The notes under the pieces are model-generated. The model was not told where the DNA came from and made no database searches. It saw nothing but the letters and a program-made list of their open reading frames with translations. From positions 49,062,066 through 49,126,065 of the forward strand of contig CAMGYJ010000006.1 in the NCBI GenBank assembly GCA_946122785.1: a stretch of DNA of 64,000 nt, given 5' to 3'. Below, piece after piece: positions 32,809-44,913 of the stretch. Source of the DNA: Linum tenue (lineage: Eukaryota; Streptophyta; Magnoliopsida; Malpighiales; Linaceae). Each line of letters begins with the position of its first letter. The stretch's first letter is position 1. A program made the position numbers and the translations under genes.

Positions 32809-34925
32809 TTGGCCCTTATCCTTCCTCAGATTGTCCCGGAGGGCCAGAATGCTACTATCCGGGAACGCTAGATATTGGAGAATGTGCTTCTGGGGCACGA
32901 GCTAATGCACTATTTGAAAAACAAAAATCGGGGGAAGAAAGGTTGTATGGCTCTGAAGGTTGACATGGAAAAGGCCTATGATAGAGATGAATGGTCCTTT
33001 CTAGCCAAACTGGGTTTCAGCCATACCTGGATTGGTTGGGTTAGAGAGTGTCTTAGCTCGGCTTCCTTCTCCATTCTTATGAATGGGACTCCGACGGGTT
33101 TCCTTCGTTCGACTCGTGCTTTGCGGCAGGGGGATCCCCTCTCTCCGCTCTTGTTTGTTTTGTGCACGGAAGGATTTGCCAGAGGGTGTGAAGGTGGCAC
33201 CCCGGGCACGATTGAGGTGCTTAATGAATATGAGGAAGGTAATGGGCAGCGTGTCAATTTGCATAAGTCAGCGGTTTGTTTTAGCAATAATATTGCGACT
33301 CCGGATCGGGAATTTCTGGCCCAAATTTTGGGGGTTGGGGCTGTTGGTGTCCATGATAAGTATCTGGGACCCAGTCTAAGATGGGGACTTTTCATTTTGT
33401 GGAAGAACGTTTACTAGCTCGTCTTCAGGGTTGGGCTCAGCGTTCCTTGTCTACGATAGCTAGGGAAACTCTAATTAAGTCTGTTGCTTCTGCGCTTCCG
33501 CCGCACGTGATGTCTTGCTTTAAATTACCGCTTACTCTTTGTAGAAGTCTGGATAGGTGGGTAGCGCGGTTTTGGTGGGGTATGGAGGATGGCCACTCTC
33601 GTATTAGGTGGATGTCGTGGCGAAGGATGTGTCAGAGTAAATATGAGGGAGGGATGAGCTTTCGTCATTTTGAATTCTTCAACCAAGCGCTTCTTGCTAA
33701 GATTGGTTGGCGTATTCTGACTGATCCCCAGTCCCTTCTTGCTCAAGTGTACAAAGGCAAGTATTTTCCTCGTGGAACATTCCTTACTGCGACTCCTCGT
33801 TCGCGCCCTTCCTTGGGTTGGCAGAGTATCTTGTATGGGAGGCAATTATTGACCTAGGGTCTTAGATGGCAGATTGGGGATGGAAGAGTTGTGGATGCTT
33901 TAACAGAGAATTGGATTCCCTCGCTTCATCCTAATCCACCCACGTTTAATCCTTGGATTCTTCCGGATGGGGTGGACCTTAAGGTGGCTGATTTTATTTG
34001 CCCGACGAGGGGTTGTTGGTTGCTAGATAAGCTTAGGGAGTGGTTTCCTCCCGAGGTCTGTCGCGCTATCCTTGGTATTCCATTTCCTAGAAGGGCTATG
34101 GAGGATAGACTTGTCTGGCATGCTGGCAGTTCGCCTGGACCAGCAAAATGGTGGTTGTTCATCCTAGGTGCCTGGTTTGCTGGGGAGCGCCTGAAACTAT
34201 GGAACATCTTTTCTTCGATTGTTGTGTGGCTCGTGCTTTGTGGATTCCGCTGGGTTAGAGCATATGGGTCAAGCTTTGTGAACATCATTATGGACCCTCC
34301 CCAGGTCATGGTGGTCGTGGCTGTGCTCTGGAGGATCTGGAAGTCTCAGAACTGGGTAGTCTTTGAGGGCAAACAGTTTCGGCGATCGATCCTTCTACAT
34401 CAGTATCACCAGCAGCTGTGGGAATGGACTTCTCTACCACAGGATGTGGTGGGGGGGGGGGGGGGTGTCCCTGTGGGGGGTATCCCGATGGGGCTGTTAG
34501 GCTAGGGTCTCACTTGGCCGGAGGAATGGTGATGATGGGCTTGGACGGGGTGGTGGTGGGTGCGACTGGTGTATGCTTTCCGGGGATTGATGATCTGTTG
34601 CTTGTGGAGTTACTGGCTCTCCGGGAAGCCATCCTTTGGTGTCGCAGTAGAGGGCTGTTCGTGGTTCGCTTTGAGGGGGATGCGAAAGTGGTTGTGGACA
34701 GGCTCAACAAGGCTTAGGGGAGTGATAGTACTGCGAGAGTTATCTTCCGTGAGGTGCTTCTCTACCTAGCTGAGAATGCTGGATTTAGTGTTCGGTTCGT
34801 TGGTCGGCGTAGTAACAGGGTAGTCCACTTGGTGGTTAGGAAGGCCCTTTCTTTGTACCCGATAGTGAGTCGTTTTTTTGAATTTATAGATATATGATTA
34901 TCTTTTGTAAAAACAAAAAAAAGAG
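32809..34925 (+). mobile_element. LINE 2, 3' portion
   Basis: Continues LINE 2 after the Athila insertion, starting with the second TTGGC duplication. It ends in an A-rich tail (AAAAACAAAAAAAA) near 34908-34922. Confidence 0.85.
32814..34895 (+). pseudogene. LINE 2 ORF2: RT, zf-RVT and RNase H, broken
   Basis: RT resumes with LKVDMEKAYDRDEWSFL and TRALRQGDPLSPLLFVL. It then jumps over the FADD active-site region, so about 100 codons appear to be deleted near 33185. The thumb (VARFWWGMEDGHSRIRWMSW), a broken zf-RVT (ETMEHLFFDCC near 34195) and a C-terminal plant-type RNase H with ELLALREAILWCRSRG and VRFEGDAKVVVDRLNK follow in several frames. A G-rich run at 34449-34464 marks one break. The loss of the catalytic RT motif makes it certain that this copy is dead. 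Confidence 0.85.
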
Positions 34926-34933
34926 TGAACAAT

Positions 34934-35212
34934 ATATATCAAATGAAAAAAATTCTAACTCAATGCATACGTAGTAAGTACAAGCGCATAATAGGGTTCG
35001 CTAAATTGATACAATACATATTTAGCCCGAAATGATAAATATTGAGTATGGAAAACCTAGAGAGATGTCGATTCATACGCTTCCTTGGCATATCGTAATG
35101 TTTTCACCTTAAGATTCAGGGATGAGAAGTTTTAGATTTAGTAAGGAAATTGGACATAATGTGGGGCTTTCAATTGAAATTTTCCCAGGGATGGTATTGT
35201 ATTTAGAGATTT
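34934..35212. other. AT-rich spacer
   Basis: No gene or repeat recognised between LINE 2 and Copia element B. Confidence 0.6.
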
Positions 35213-35379
35213 ATTCATGTTAGACGATCACTATTAAGCAGCCCATGTATTTTGTATCTATCATGCATTTTGTAAGTATCATTATGTTTAGTGGACTTGA
35301 ACCATAGTGAGCCCACATGAGTACTCTTGCATGGTAACGCAGACTTACCCTAGCCCACATATGATTGATGACATGGGAT

Positions 35380-35832
35380 TAGAGATGGCAATTCTCAATC
35401 CAACCCACCAATTCAATCCACAAACCCATTAAAAATATCCACATAATCCAATCCATTTAAACCCAATCCACCAACCCATTAAAAATATCCACATAATCCA
35501 ATCCATTTAAACCCAATCCATTTGATTCAAATGACAAATTACGGTTTGGTACCTATATTTTTTATATTTTACATTTTGGTACCCAAAATTTAATTTTTTA
35601 TACGAAAAATATAATTGGAAATTACATTTTGATACCTAAAATTTTTCATTATGACATTTATTAGTACCTTAACTTTTCACATTTTACATATTAGTCCTTG
35701 GTTAAGGATGTCATTTGGATTCATGGATAATCCACTAATTCACTTGATCCAATCCATGAATCCAATCCATTTGATCCATGGATCTACCAATCCAATCCAC
35801 CAATCCATGGATCAATCCATTTGCCACCTCTA
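35380..35832. mobile_element. hAT-like MITE in the Copia LTR
   Basis: Terminal repeats TAGAGATGGCAA and TAGAGGTGGCAA (inverted) are flanked by the 8-bp duplication CATGGGAT / CATGGGTT, one mismatch. The interior is rich in AATCCA phrases and has a tandem duplication of about 49 bp near 35418-35516. Confidence 0.75.
35530..35717. mobile_element. Small TIR element nested in the MITE
   Basis: About 188 bp with inverted ends AATGACA and TGTCATT. GATTCA is present on both sides (35524-35529 and 35718-35723). The interior has GGTACCTAAAATTTT-like phrases. Confidence 0.5.
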
Positions 35833-35869
35833 CATGGGTTAGGGTGATCGGGACGTCACCCGTTATTTC

Positions 35870-38757
35870 AACCAATTCCAAGAGTTTTGGATGGAACAGG
35901 ACTTGCTGCTGATATCGCTCCTCTCCAAAGAGGCCTCGGCAGAGGTGCTACCAGATTGTCGGCAGAGCCGTCTTCTACAGATTTTGAGCCGCCTTAATCC
36001 GGCTTTTAAATTCGTTCGGTCCAGCCTGCTTAATCGTTAAAACCTTCCATTTGATGGAGTGCTCGGCCAACTGCTTCGAGAGAAGACACGTCTCCGTACC
36101 CAATCCCAGCTTGTCATTCGTCCTGGTTGTCGTGTTTGTTGTTGAGAGAACACAATATTAGCAACTCATTGCCGAGATAAGAGCCATTTGCGAAAACATT
36201 GCCGCCTGGGCAGCATCCCATGGACCTTCTTTGGAGTATGTACCTTCTCCACCTCGCGCTCAGAAGCTTCCCGTTGCTCAACCACCTGCCCAACCACTTA
36301 CAACGGTCCCTTCCCAATGCTTTCTGTGAGTGTATCGGATATTTGGCATTCTCTTTTCGATCGCGCACTACTCTTATTTCTGAACCCTTCGCTATTGTTC
36401 ATATGAATCCCTGAGGACCCTCTCCTGTTGTTTCTTGACATGGTTTTCGCTATTTTGCCCTGTTTATTGAGCATGCAACTCGATTTAGATGGACTTAATT
36501 CCTCCGCTTAAAATGATATTTATTATCGGTTGCCAAAGAATTTTTAACCATGATTTCGACTCAATTTGGGCGCCGGTAAAAATTATTCGTTTTGATCCAA
36601 GTGGTGAATTTAGTTCTCACCCATTGTTGTTTGATATGTATAACTCACTCGGCATCCTTTGTAAAAAATCACGTCTTGAGGTCTCTCAACAAAACGGGTT
36701 GGTAGAGCGCAAGAAACGTCATGTTGTAGAGCTCACTCGAGCTTTACTTTTGGCCTCCCACGTTCTCTCTCATTTCTTTCCCGAAGTAGTTGCTACAGCG
36801 TTTTGGTTAATTAACTATCAAATTTTTTGAAAACCATATGTTTTATGCCTCGAGTCCTCAGCCGGATGGCTTTGGTCCATTTCGAACTACTTGTCCTTTC
36901 TTTGATGAGGATGACGTTGATCCATCTCCTCCTCCCTTTCCGGCCCTGCCTCCCCCAAGCCGGAGACTCCTGGGTCCGAAAGCAGCTCCTTAGGGTTTGT
37001 CTCTCCTCCACTGGAGCTCATGCTCTATCTCTCTACTCGCAGCTCTCTAGGAGTCCCTTCTGCTCGGCTTCATGATTTTGTGAGTTATGGTGTTGATGTT
37101 GTAGTTATTCCTACCCGGTTTAAATAAACCCGGATCAATCCTTTGGGGGTTCGGGTTCACACAGGAGCAAAGGGTGGATTATGATGAGACTTTTGCTCCT
37201 ATCGCCAAGATATCGACCGTTCGAATACTCTTGGCAGTAGCTGCCAATGCGTAAATGACTCATGTTTCAGCTTCATGTAAAAGACGCATTCTTGCATGGG
37301 GAGCTGAAGGAAGTGGTGTATATGAAGTGTCCTCCTAGGTACACGGTTGGGCGGCCCGAGCAGGTTTGTCTTCTTCATTGTTCTCTCTATGGTTTGAATC
37401 AAGCCCCTCGGGCTTGGTTTGAGACATTTCAGGCAACTATCATGCGTCTTGGTTATCAAGAGAGCTTAAATGACCCTTCACTGTTACCAAACTCACTTCT
37501 ACTGGTATCGTTGGTCTTTTGATATATGTGGATGATATGATCATTACTGGGAGTGACATAGCCGCCATTTAGTCTCTAAAAGAGGTTCTTCATGCTGCAT
37601 TATCTCTGTAAGATCTTGGACATCTTTCTTACCTCCTTGGGCTTGAGATCAATCGCACAGATCGTGGCATTCTTATTTGTCAGCGTAAATATATCTCTGA
37701 TCTTTTGGCTGATCACTAGTTTGATGAGTGCACTCCTTTTTGAACCCCTATGGAACGTAATCTTAAGCTTCACCGGGAATCAGGTACTCCTCTGGCCAAT
37801 GGTTCATCCCATAGGAGCATTGTTGGGAGTCTTATCTATTTGGCCACTGATTGTGTTGATCATCTAGCTGCAGGAGCACTTCTACTATGCTATATAGTAT
37901 TGGTGCTTTAATGTACAACTTAAAGTTGTACCATAATATTAAATGTATAAGTTTAGGTTGTACCATAAAGCAATTTGTACCATTATGTTATGGTACAACT
38001 TTACAACTTGAAGTTGTACCATCACATAAAGGTACAAGTTCAAGTTGTACCATAAAAGAATTTGTACAAAAAGTATAGGTGCAATCTGAAGTTGAACCAT
38101 AACGTAAATGTATAATTTTAAGTTGTACCATAAAGACAAAACCATATAGCACCAATACTATATAGCATTGTAAAATTTCTCCTAGCTGCAGTTCATCTAA
38201 TCCTGCATGATCTTCGTGGTATTCAAGATGTCGGGATATTTTTCCCGGCTAGTGGTCCTAGCTCTATTCGTGCATTTTCTTATGCAGACTTTGCCAGATG
38301 CTAAGACACTAGGCGTTCTTCTACATGATCCAGTTTGGTGGTGCATTTATCTCATGGCGTTGTGAGAAGCAGGATAAAGTTCAAATTCGTCCAAAGAAGC
38401 CGAATATCAAGCCATGTGCGATGTGGCCTCCGAGTTGGTATGGCTTTCACGTTTGTTGAAATATTTCAGAGTCACCTATTTCCCACCGATGGATTGGTTT
38501 TTCAACACCACTAGAGCCATCCAGATTCCCCTTAATCCAGTGTTTCATGATCGCACTAAGCACATTGAGATTCATGTGCAGTATATACGGGATCTTATGC
38601 TAGATGGGACAATGTTGTTGCAGTATGTCAAGTCTGAGGACCAAATTGCGGATCTTTTGACGAAGTCCTTCCCTACTAGTCGTCACTCGTATCTGTCTTT
38701 CATATTGATGGTGGGTACCCCGCAGGAATTTGGGGAGGCTGTTAGACGATCATTATG
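35870..38757 (+). pseudogene. Copia B gag-pol remnant
   Basis: A heavily broken polyprotein. Gag-like sequence lies around 35880-36340. Integrase core pieces include KIIRFDPSGEFSSHPLLFDM and VSQQNGLVERKKRHVVELTR (about 36580-36830). RT follows with APIAKISTVRILLAVAANA, LYGLNQAPRAWFETFQ and LIYVDDMIITGSD, the last containing the catalytic YVDD near 37525. RNase H with SELVWLSRLLKYF ends at 38757 and includes DQIADLLTKSFPTS. Stops, shifts and internal losses are frequent, and the zinc knuckle and protease are not recognised. The element is dead. Confidence 0.85.
37873..38182. mobile_element. TIR element (310 bp) inside Copia B
   Basis: The ends form a 36-bp inverted repeat. The inner 20 bp, TGCTATATAGTATTGGTGCT and its complement, are perfect, and the outer part GGAG..CTCC is imperfect. 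TAGCTGCA, extendable to CTAGCTGCAG, is duplicated at 37864-37873 and 38182-38191. Copia fragment A has only one copy of this sequence (near 5216) and no insertion. The interior repeats AAGTTGTACCATAA. Size and TSD fit a hAT- or Mutator-type MITE. Confidence 0.85.
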
Positions 38758-39425
38758 AAGCAACCCATGTATTTTGTATGTATCATTATGTTTAGTGTAC
38801 TTTTAACTATATTGAGCCCACGTGAGCCTTGCATGGTAATGCTGACTTACCCTAGCACATAAATGATTGATGACGTGTGATAGATTAGGGTTGTTAATTG
38901 TATATATATGGTGTGATTGGGGTTCGGTACCCTTTGAGCTGAATAAGAGAAGAAGAACGCTTTGTCATGGATTAGTCTTAATCTTTAAAACGTCAATGAT
39001 ACCACGTTAATTTGGTAGTTTATTTCAGTTTAGATTTCATAACAATTCACCCATTGGTACGTGTCATGAAACAATGATCAAACGTAAACCCAATCGAAAA
39101 ATGCGACATAAGCTAAATTATTACTATAGTTTGATATTTTATATTATAATAGCGCAATTAAAGTAACCAAGGATGAAAAATTAATTTTTCCGGACTAGGG
39201 TTTTTTTCTCCGTATTTCTCGGAGCGGAAATCCTCAACCGCGAGCACTAGGGTTTTCGGCGCTAGCCATGCCGGCGGTGGCCAACGTAGGCCTCCTTCAG
39301 CATCCTCTTCCCCGAATCCAAAAGGACACCGGGAAGCTCAGCAAAGCAAGAAACGCGCAAAACAAACAGCCGAAAGAATCCATATAGAGAGTGATTCGGA
39401 CGTCGTTCTGGAGGACGCACCGAAG

Positions 39426-40814
39426 ATGGAAGATAAACGCAACGACTCGGGCAGCCCTCCTCCCTTCGCCTGGACCTCCGGAACTGGGGCAGCCCGCCGA
39501 CTCTTTAGTGATTTTTTCAAAGCCGATGAATGGTACGTAGCCGACTCTGATTCGGAGGACGTTGCTGCAGCTATCAGGGAAGATGGTTTGGAGGATGGCA
39601 TGGAGGCGAATGACAACCCATTGTGCCCGAATATCCCATTCACCGCAGCAGAGGAGCGTCAGTATTGTAGGAAGCTGAGGTCAGCTCTTGTCGTGAAGGT
39701 GCTGGGTCGCTATTCGTCTTACACTGTCGTGGCTCGGCGCCTAAATACTCTTTGGGCGAAGGCAGGAGCCATCCAGGTTGCATCAGCTAAAAACGGTTAC
39801 TTCATTGTGCGATTCACCAGCAGCATTGATTACGAAAGAGCAGTGACGGGAGGCCCGTGGATGGTGGGTGACAACTACCTAACTGTTCACACGTGGAACA
39901 AGCACTTTAACCCATATAGCCACGAGATCTCGTCAACTCTGGTCTGGGCACGCTTACTGGATATTCCGGCTCAATATTTCAACACTGATGCTGTGATGAA
40001 GATCGGGAAATGGATAGGAAAACCTCTCCGGGTGGACCAAGCGACGAGCACGGGAGCTCGGCTGGACTATGCAAGGGTTTGCGTAGAGGTCGATCTGTCG
40101 AAACCTCTTCTGTCCCAGTTTAGGATCAATGGAATAAAATATTTTATCCAATATGAAGGGCTGGAGAAAATCTGCCTCAATTGTGGAAAATATTTCGAGA
40201 GAGCTGGTTGCTACTTCTCGATGAACACCTCCTCGCCACCACCTGAGGAACCTACGCCAAAAACTCCATGCAAAGAGACCGTACAGGACCCAGACAAAGT
40301 CTATGGGGAATGGATGATCGCTAAGAGAAGGCCACAGGCTACTCGTCAAGGTCCTGGCTCCGAGATCAAATCTGCGGGGGTAAAAGCCACTAAATCAGAC
40401 AAAATCAGTGGCTCGGGCTCACGTTTCACAGCTCTAGTAGACGACAATTGTATGGAGGAAGATTTGGTCCAAACAAATAAGAACTCTACGCCGTGCCCGC
40501 CAACTGTAACTCACTCGGGAAGGGAGCCTAGAGAGAAGGAGCCAAAAGGAGGCAAGGCCAGGTCAACAAATTCGAACAAGGGAGGAAATGCGAATGGTCA
40601 CCCACAAACGACGGTCCCCAGTGAAGCAGTCCAGGATGTTTCCATCACAAACGATCCTATCAGTCGAGATGAGAACAATCAGACACTCACTGCGGCTGCA
40701 GTGGGTCGTCCTCCTAATGCCGATCCAAGCTCATCAAGTTTATTGATAGAAGGGACAAATGCCAACGTGAAATTGTTGCCCGCAGGGAGCAGGGATGGAG
40801 CCTTCCATCAGTGA
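39426..40814 (+). CDS. LINE 3 ORF1: DUF4283 and zinc-knuckle RNA-binding protein
   Basis: An intact 462-aa ORF. Residues about 75-180 form a DUF4283 domain as found in plant LINE ORF1 proteins, with ALVVKVLGRYSSYTVVARRL, NGYFIVRFTSSIDYERAV and GGPWMVGDNYLTVHTW. A zinc knuckle of the CCHC_4 type follows near residue 250 (CLNCGKYFERAGC), but the usual His position is Glu and the spacing is one short, so metal binding may be lost. The C-terminal half is low in complexity and rich in Lys, Ser and Thr. ORF1 proteins coat LINE RNA and help target-primed reverse transcription. It overlaps the start of ORF2 by about 20 bases. The ATG at 39426 is the first of the open frame. Confidence 0.88.
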   Translation: MEDKRNDSGSPPPFAWTSGTGAARRLFSDFFKADEWYVADSDSEDVAAAIREDGLEDGMEANDNPLCPNIPFTAAEERQYCRKLRSALVVKVLGRYSSYTVVARRLNTLWAKAGAIQVASAKNGYFIVRFTSSIDYERAVTGGPWMVGDNYLTVHTWNKHFNPYSHEISSTLVWARLLDIPAQYFNTDAVMKIGKWIGKPLRVDQATSTGARLDYARVCVEVDLSKPLLSQFRINGIKYFIQYEGLEKICLNCGKYFERAGCYFSMNTSSPPPEEPTPKTPCKETVQDPDKVYGEWMIAKRRPQATRQGPGSEIKSAGVKATKSDKISGSGSRFTALVDDNCMEEDLVQTNKNSTPCPPTVTHSGREPREKEPKGGKARSTNSNKGGNANGHPQTTVPSEAVQDVSITNDPISRDENNQTLTAAAVGRPPNADPSSSSLLIEGTNANVKLLPAGSRDGAFHQ

Positions 40815-43800
40815 CGCGCCAGGGAGTTTCCTCTTCCTTAACCTTTTTATGGATTGCAAAATTTTTTGTTGGAATTGCAGAGGCGCCGGTAGCCGGAGCT
40901 TTCTTCGCACTTTCCTTGAGTACAAATGTAGAACCCGTCCTAATAATGTGATTATTGTAGAGCCTAGAATCAGTGGGAATACCGCTGAGGAGATGGTCCG
41001 AGACATGGGTTATGATAGCAAGCTAATTGTTGACGCATTGGGATTTTCGGGGGGTATCTGGATCCTTTGGAGCTCTTCGGAGCTCACTGTTACAAGGATA
41101 GACTCTCACCTGCAATTTCTTCATGTGCAGGTCCAGCACGTAATCTCAGCGGATAATACGTGGTTTCTCACCGCTGTCTATGGTAACCCAGCGCCCATGC
41201 AGAGACGTGAGCTGTGGTCTGCGATATCGGGGACTTCAACTGAGGGTCCATGGATGCTTATCGGGGACTTCAACTCTATCCTTCGGCCGACTGAAAAACT
41301 TGGGGGAGCTCCCTTTGACGCTACTAGATTCAAAGACTTTCAAGATTGTGTTAACAATTCAGGCCTTGCTGACCTTGGTTTTTCGGGGCCGGACTTCACT
41401 TGGTTTTGGTCAGGTGTCCGGGAACGCCTGGATCGTGCCCTGGCGAACAATCACTGGTTAACCTCGTTCCCGGAAACGAATGTTAAACACCTGGCCAGGC
41501 TAAGATCGGATCACAGACCCCTGCTTGCTTCGCTGACAAACCATATTTCTCCGGGAGGGCCTAAACCGTTTTGGTTCCAAGCTGCTAGCTCAACTTGGGC
41601 GCGGGGGGCGAACTTCAAGGAATCAGCCGTTGCATTTGCCCAAGACGCCCAACAATGGAACAGATTCATCTTCGGTCACATTCAAAGACACAAAGACGCT
41701 CTCCTAAGGAAAATCGAGGATTTGGAATTGCAGGATAGGGGCCTGAACTCGTTGCCTAGCCTAGCAGCTGCCCGGGAAGAGTTGGAAACGGTTTTATTCC
41801 AGGAGGAAATTATGTGGTGCCAGAAATCTCGACAGGAATGGATCAGATGGGGGGGACCAAAATACAAAGTACTTCCACACCTATACTATCATGAGGAGAA
41901 AAAGGAACCGTATCACTGCTTTAAAGGGCCTTGATGGAAACTGGATTGAAATACCGGAAGAGTTACAGGAGCTAGCCTGTAGTCATTTCAAGAACCTCTA
42001 CACTGATGAAGGAGGTGTCTTTCTTGACCTAGGCCACGCTTTTCATCATTTTGACGAAGCTACGTGGATGAGTGTTATTGCCTCCCCTTCTCAGGACGAA
42101 ATCCGAGATGTCATCAGGAGCATGAGGCCTCTCAAGTCCCCGGGCATGGACGGACTCAGCCCTATCTTCTTCCAGAAGTGCTGGGATATCGTTGGTAAGT
42201 CGTTATCTAGTCTGGTACAGGCGTGTTGGGCTGACAGGGGGCAAGTCGAGAGTATCAACTCTACTATTCTGGTCTTAATCCCTAAATTTCAAAACCCGGT
42301 CTATATAGAGCAATTTCGACCTATCAGTCTTTGTAACGTGGCTTATAAGACCCTGACGAAGTGTTTAGCTGAGCGTCTCAAGCTTTGATGCCCTCCCTTG
42401 TTCATGAGACTCAGACGAGCTTCGTTCCTGGAAGACATATTACAGATAATATTTGCATCCTTCAGGAGGTGGTTCACTCGATGCGAGCTAAAAAGGGTCG
42501 TATTGGCTGGATGGTAGTTAAAGTGGACTTGGCAAAGGCCTATGATCGAATCCGGTGGAGCTTTGTGAAAGACACCCTCCAAGCCATTGGAGCTCCATCG
42601 GATTTCGTGGATATGGTCATGGCGTGCATTACCTTGGCTTCGATGCAGATACAGTGGAACGGGGGCTTGTCTGATCCTTTCAGACCATCTCGTGGACTAC
42701 GCCAGGGCTGTCCGCTATCGCCCTATATCTTTACCCTCTGCATGGAAAGGTTGGGGCATATTATTACGGATTCGGTGCGACAGGGGCAATGGAAACCAGT
42801 TAAAATCACTAGCAATGCCCCAGCACTGTCTCACATTTTCTTTGCAGACGACCTCATCCTGTTCGGAGAAGCGTCTTTACACCAGGCAGAGACTATTAAT
42901 CATTGCTTTGATACTTTCAGCGCCTCTTCGGGCCAGCAAGTGAGCAAGCCTAAATCGAGGATCTTTTATTCAAAGAATGTGCCCTCTCAGCTGAGGTCCC
43001 AGATCTCATCATCGATGGAAATTGAAGAAACGGTTAATCTGGGACGGTATCTAGGGGTTCCGGTCATTCACGATAGAGTATCAAAATCGACTTACATTGA
43101 CTTGATTAATCTCATAGATTCTCGTCTTGCAGGTTGGAAGGCAGCCACGATGTCCCTTGCAGCTCGGATAACTCTGGCTCAGTCTGTGCGGTCGTCACTC
43201 TCGGCCTATACCATGCAAACGGCCCTCATCCCGGCTAGTGTACATGACTATATCGACAAAAAAATCCGGGGATTTGTTTGGGGGAGCACGGAGGGTACCA
43301 GGAAAGTTCACCTAGTGGATTGGGCCACTATTTGCGCTCCCAAGGAGGAAGGAGGGCTCGCACTCCGTGATTCGAGACGCTCCAACGATGCCTACATGCT
43401 GAAGTTAGCCTGGCGGATGCTAACTAACCCCGAGGAGCTTTGGGTCCGTCTCATTCAAGCTCCGAAAGGGTGAGTATGTGCTCCGCTCCCAGGGACGAAT
43501 CTCAAACCTTTGGCGAGGCGTGCTGCGGGTTTGCAATCTGATCGAAGTTGGGTCTGCTTGGAACGTAAGGAATGGCCGCACAACGAGGTTCTGGAGTGAC
43601 CGGTGGCTCAATGATAACGAACCTTTGCTGTCGTACGCCGCAGAGATCCCACGGGAGGCCTTGCATCTTCCCGTGGCGGATTTTATCCTAAATGGTGAGT
43701 GGAATGTAGATTACCTACGTGCTTTCTTACCCCATTCTATTGTGGCGCAGGTTTTACTCCATCCCATTCCCAAGGAGCAAGAAGCCGACGTGAGCACCTG

Positions 43801-44856
43801 GAGACTCACTGCCGACGGGAAGTTTTCAATCAGCTCCGCGTACCAGCTGCTTGCCCAGAGCCAAAACATGCCCGAGACACACCCGATTTGGCGTACTATC
43901 TGGCGTGCTCCAGCCCTGCAGCGCACGAGAACTTTTTTATGGCTGGCATCACACGATCGCTTGCTTACGAACTCGGAGAGAAGACGGCGCCACCTTATCC
44001 AAGACAGCTCGTGCAAACTTTGCGGTGGCGGGCCGGAGACTACCATGCACATCTTGAGGGAGTGCCCAATGGCTAGAGCTACTTGGGCGGATCTTCTGGA
44101 CACCGAACCTGATGAAGCCTTCTTCGGCCAACCTTTGAGGAAATGGTTGTTTCATTATCTTGCAGGAAGAAGTCCCATCGTGGATAGCACCCTGTTTGCT
44201 TGCACTTGTTGGCTTCTGTGGAAAAACCGGAATAACCACGTGTTCCAAGGTGAGTTAAAGTCCCCTGCTCAAATCCAGTTCATCACAAAGCAGCTCAAGC
44301 AGCAGATTATGGCTGCACACGAGAAGGAGAACGAGATATTCGGAGGAGGGGGCAACCGCCACCACCAGACTGGATATGCGTTAACACCGACGGCTCGGTC
44401 ATTCACTCTCCTTTAAGCACGGCAGCTGGCGGCATCGTTCGAGGGGGCGATGACCGCTTGATCAGAGCTTTTACTGCGAACTTGGGAGGGGGTTCGATTA
44501 CCCGTGCAGAGCTGACTGGAATTGGACAAGGACTGAAACTTGCTTGGGAACTCGGGGCTAGGAAGGTGATTCTCCAGACCGACTCTCTTATAGCAAAAAC
44601 TCTCATCGATAATGCTTCCGAGCACCATCCTCACTTCGTGGCAATTGCAGAAATACGTCGTTGGCTTCTGAAACCTTGGCAGGTTCGAATAGAGCATGTG
44701 TATAGGGAGGGGAATTATGTTGCAGATTACTTGGCTTCCATCGGTCATTCCTATCCTGTAGGGGTCCATGTTTTTTATGCCCCATCGAGTACTTTAGCTT
44801 ACTGGTTGTATTTCGACATTATTGGGGTGGAAACTCCCCGTCTCGTCAATGAATAA
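40795..44856 (+). pseudogene. LINE 3 ORF2: endonuclease, RT, zf-RVT, RNase H; four frameshifts
   Basis: Endonuclease (40795 on): ILWSSSELTV, LIGDFNSILRPTEKLGG and LRSDHRPLLA. RT: LKSPGMDGLSPIFFQ, VVKVDLAKAYDRIRWSFVK, GLRQGCPLSPYIF and the catalytic FFADDLILF near 42840. zf-RVT: HPIWRTIWRAPALQRTRTFL and CKLCGGGPETTMHILRECP. RNase H: VNTDGSV near 44380, RAELTGIGQGLKLAW and LQTDSLIAKTL. Frame changes fall near 41850 (a G7 run), 42383 (CTTTG), 43468 (AAAGGG) and 44350 (GGGGG). Every catalytic motif is present, so only small indels separate this copy from a full reading frame. The protein nicks DNA and copies LINE RNA. Confidence 0.9.
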
Positions 44857-44913
44857 AGGTTGGGGCGCCCTTTAAGCGCTCCGTTTTCTGACCAAAAAAA
44901 AATTAATTTTTCC

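Larger units (their letters stand above)
35218..39044 (+). mobile_element. Copia element B, complete ends, decayed inside
   Basis: Flanked by perfect duplications ATTCA (35213-35217 and 39045-39049). The 3' LTR is 38740-39044 (305 bp, TGTTAGACG to CATAACA). The 5' LTR begins at 35218 but is interrupted by a hAT-like MITE (35380-35832) and then deleted, so it passes into gag without its last 130 bp or so. No primer site remains. Gag, integrase, RT and RNase H pieces can be followed in order. A second TIR element (37873-38182) sits in the RNase H region. Confidence 0.9.
39192..44897 (+). mobile_element. Full-length LINE 3 (L1-type with RNase H)
   Basis: Flanked by a 16-bp duplication AAAAATTAATTTTTCC (39176-39191 and 44898-44913). 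It begins GGACTAGGGTTTTTTTC and ends in an A-run. It has both ORFs. ORF1 is intact in frame. ORF2 is broken by several single-base shifts, each at or beside a short homopolymer. This is the best preserved LINE in the window. Confidence 0.93.
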
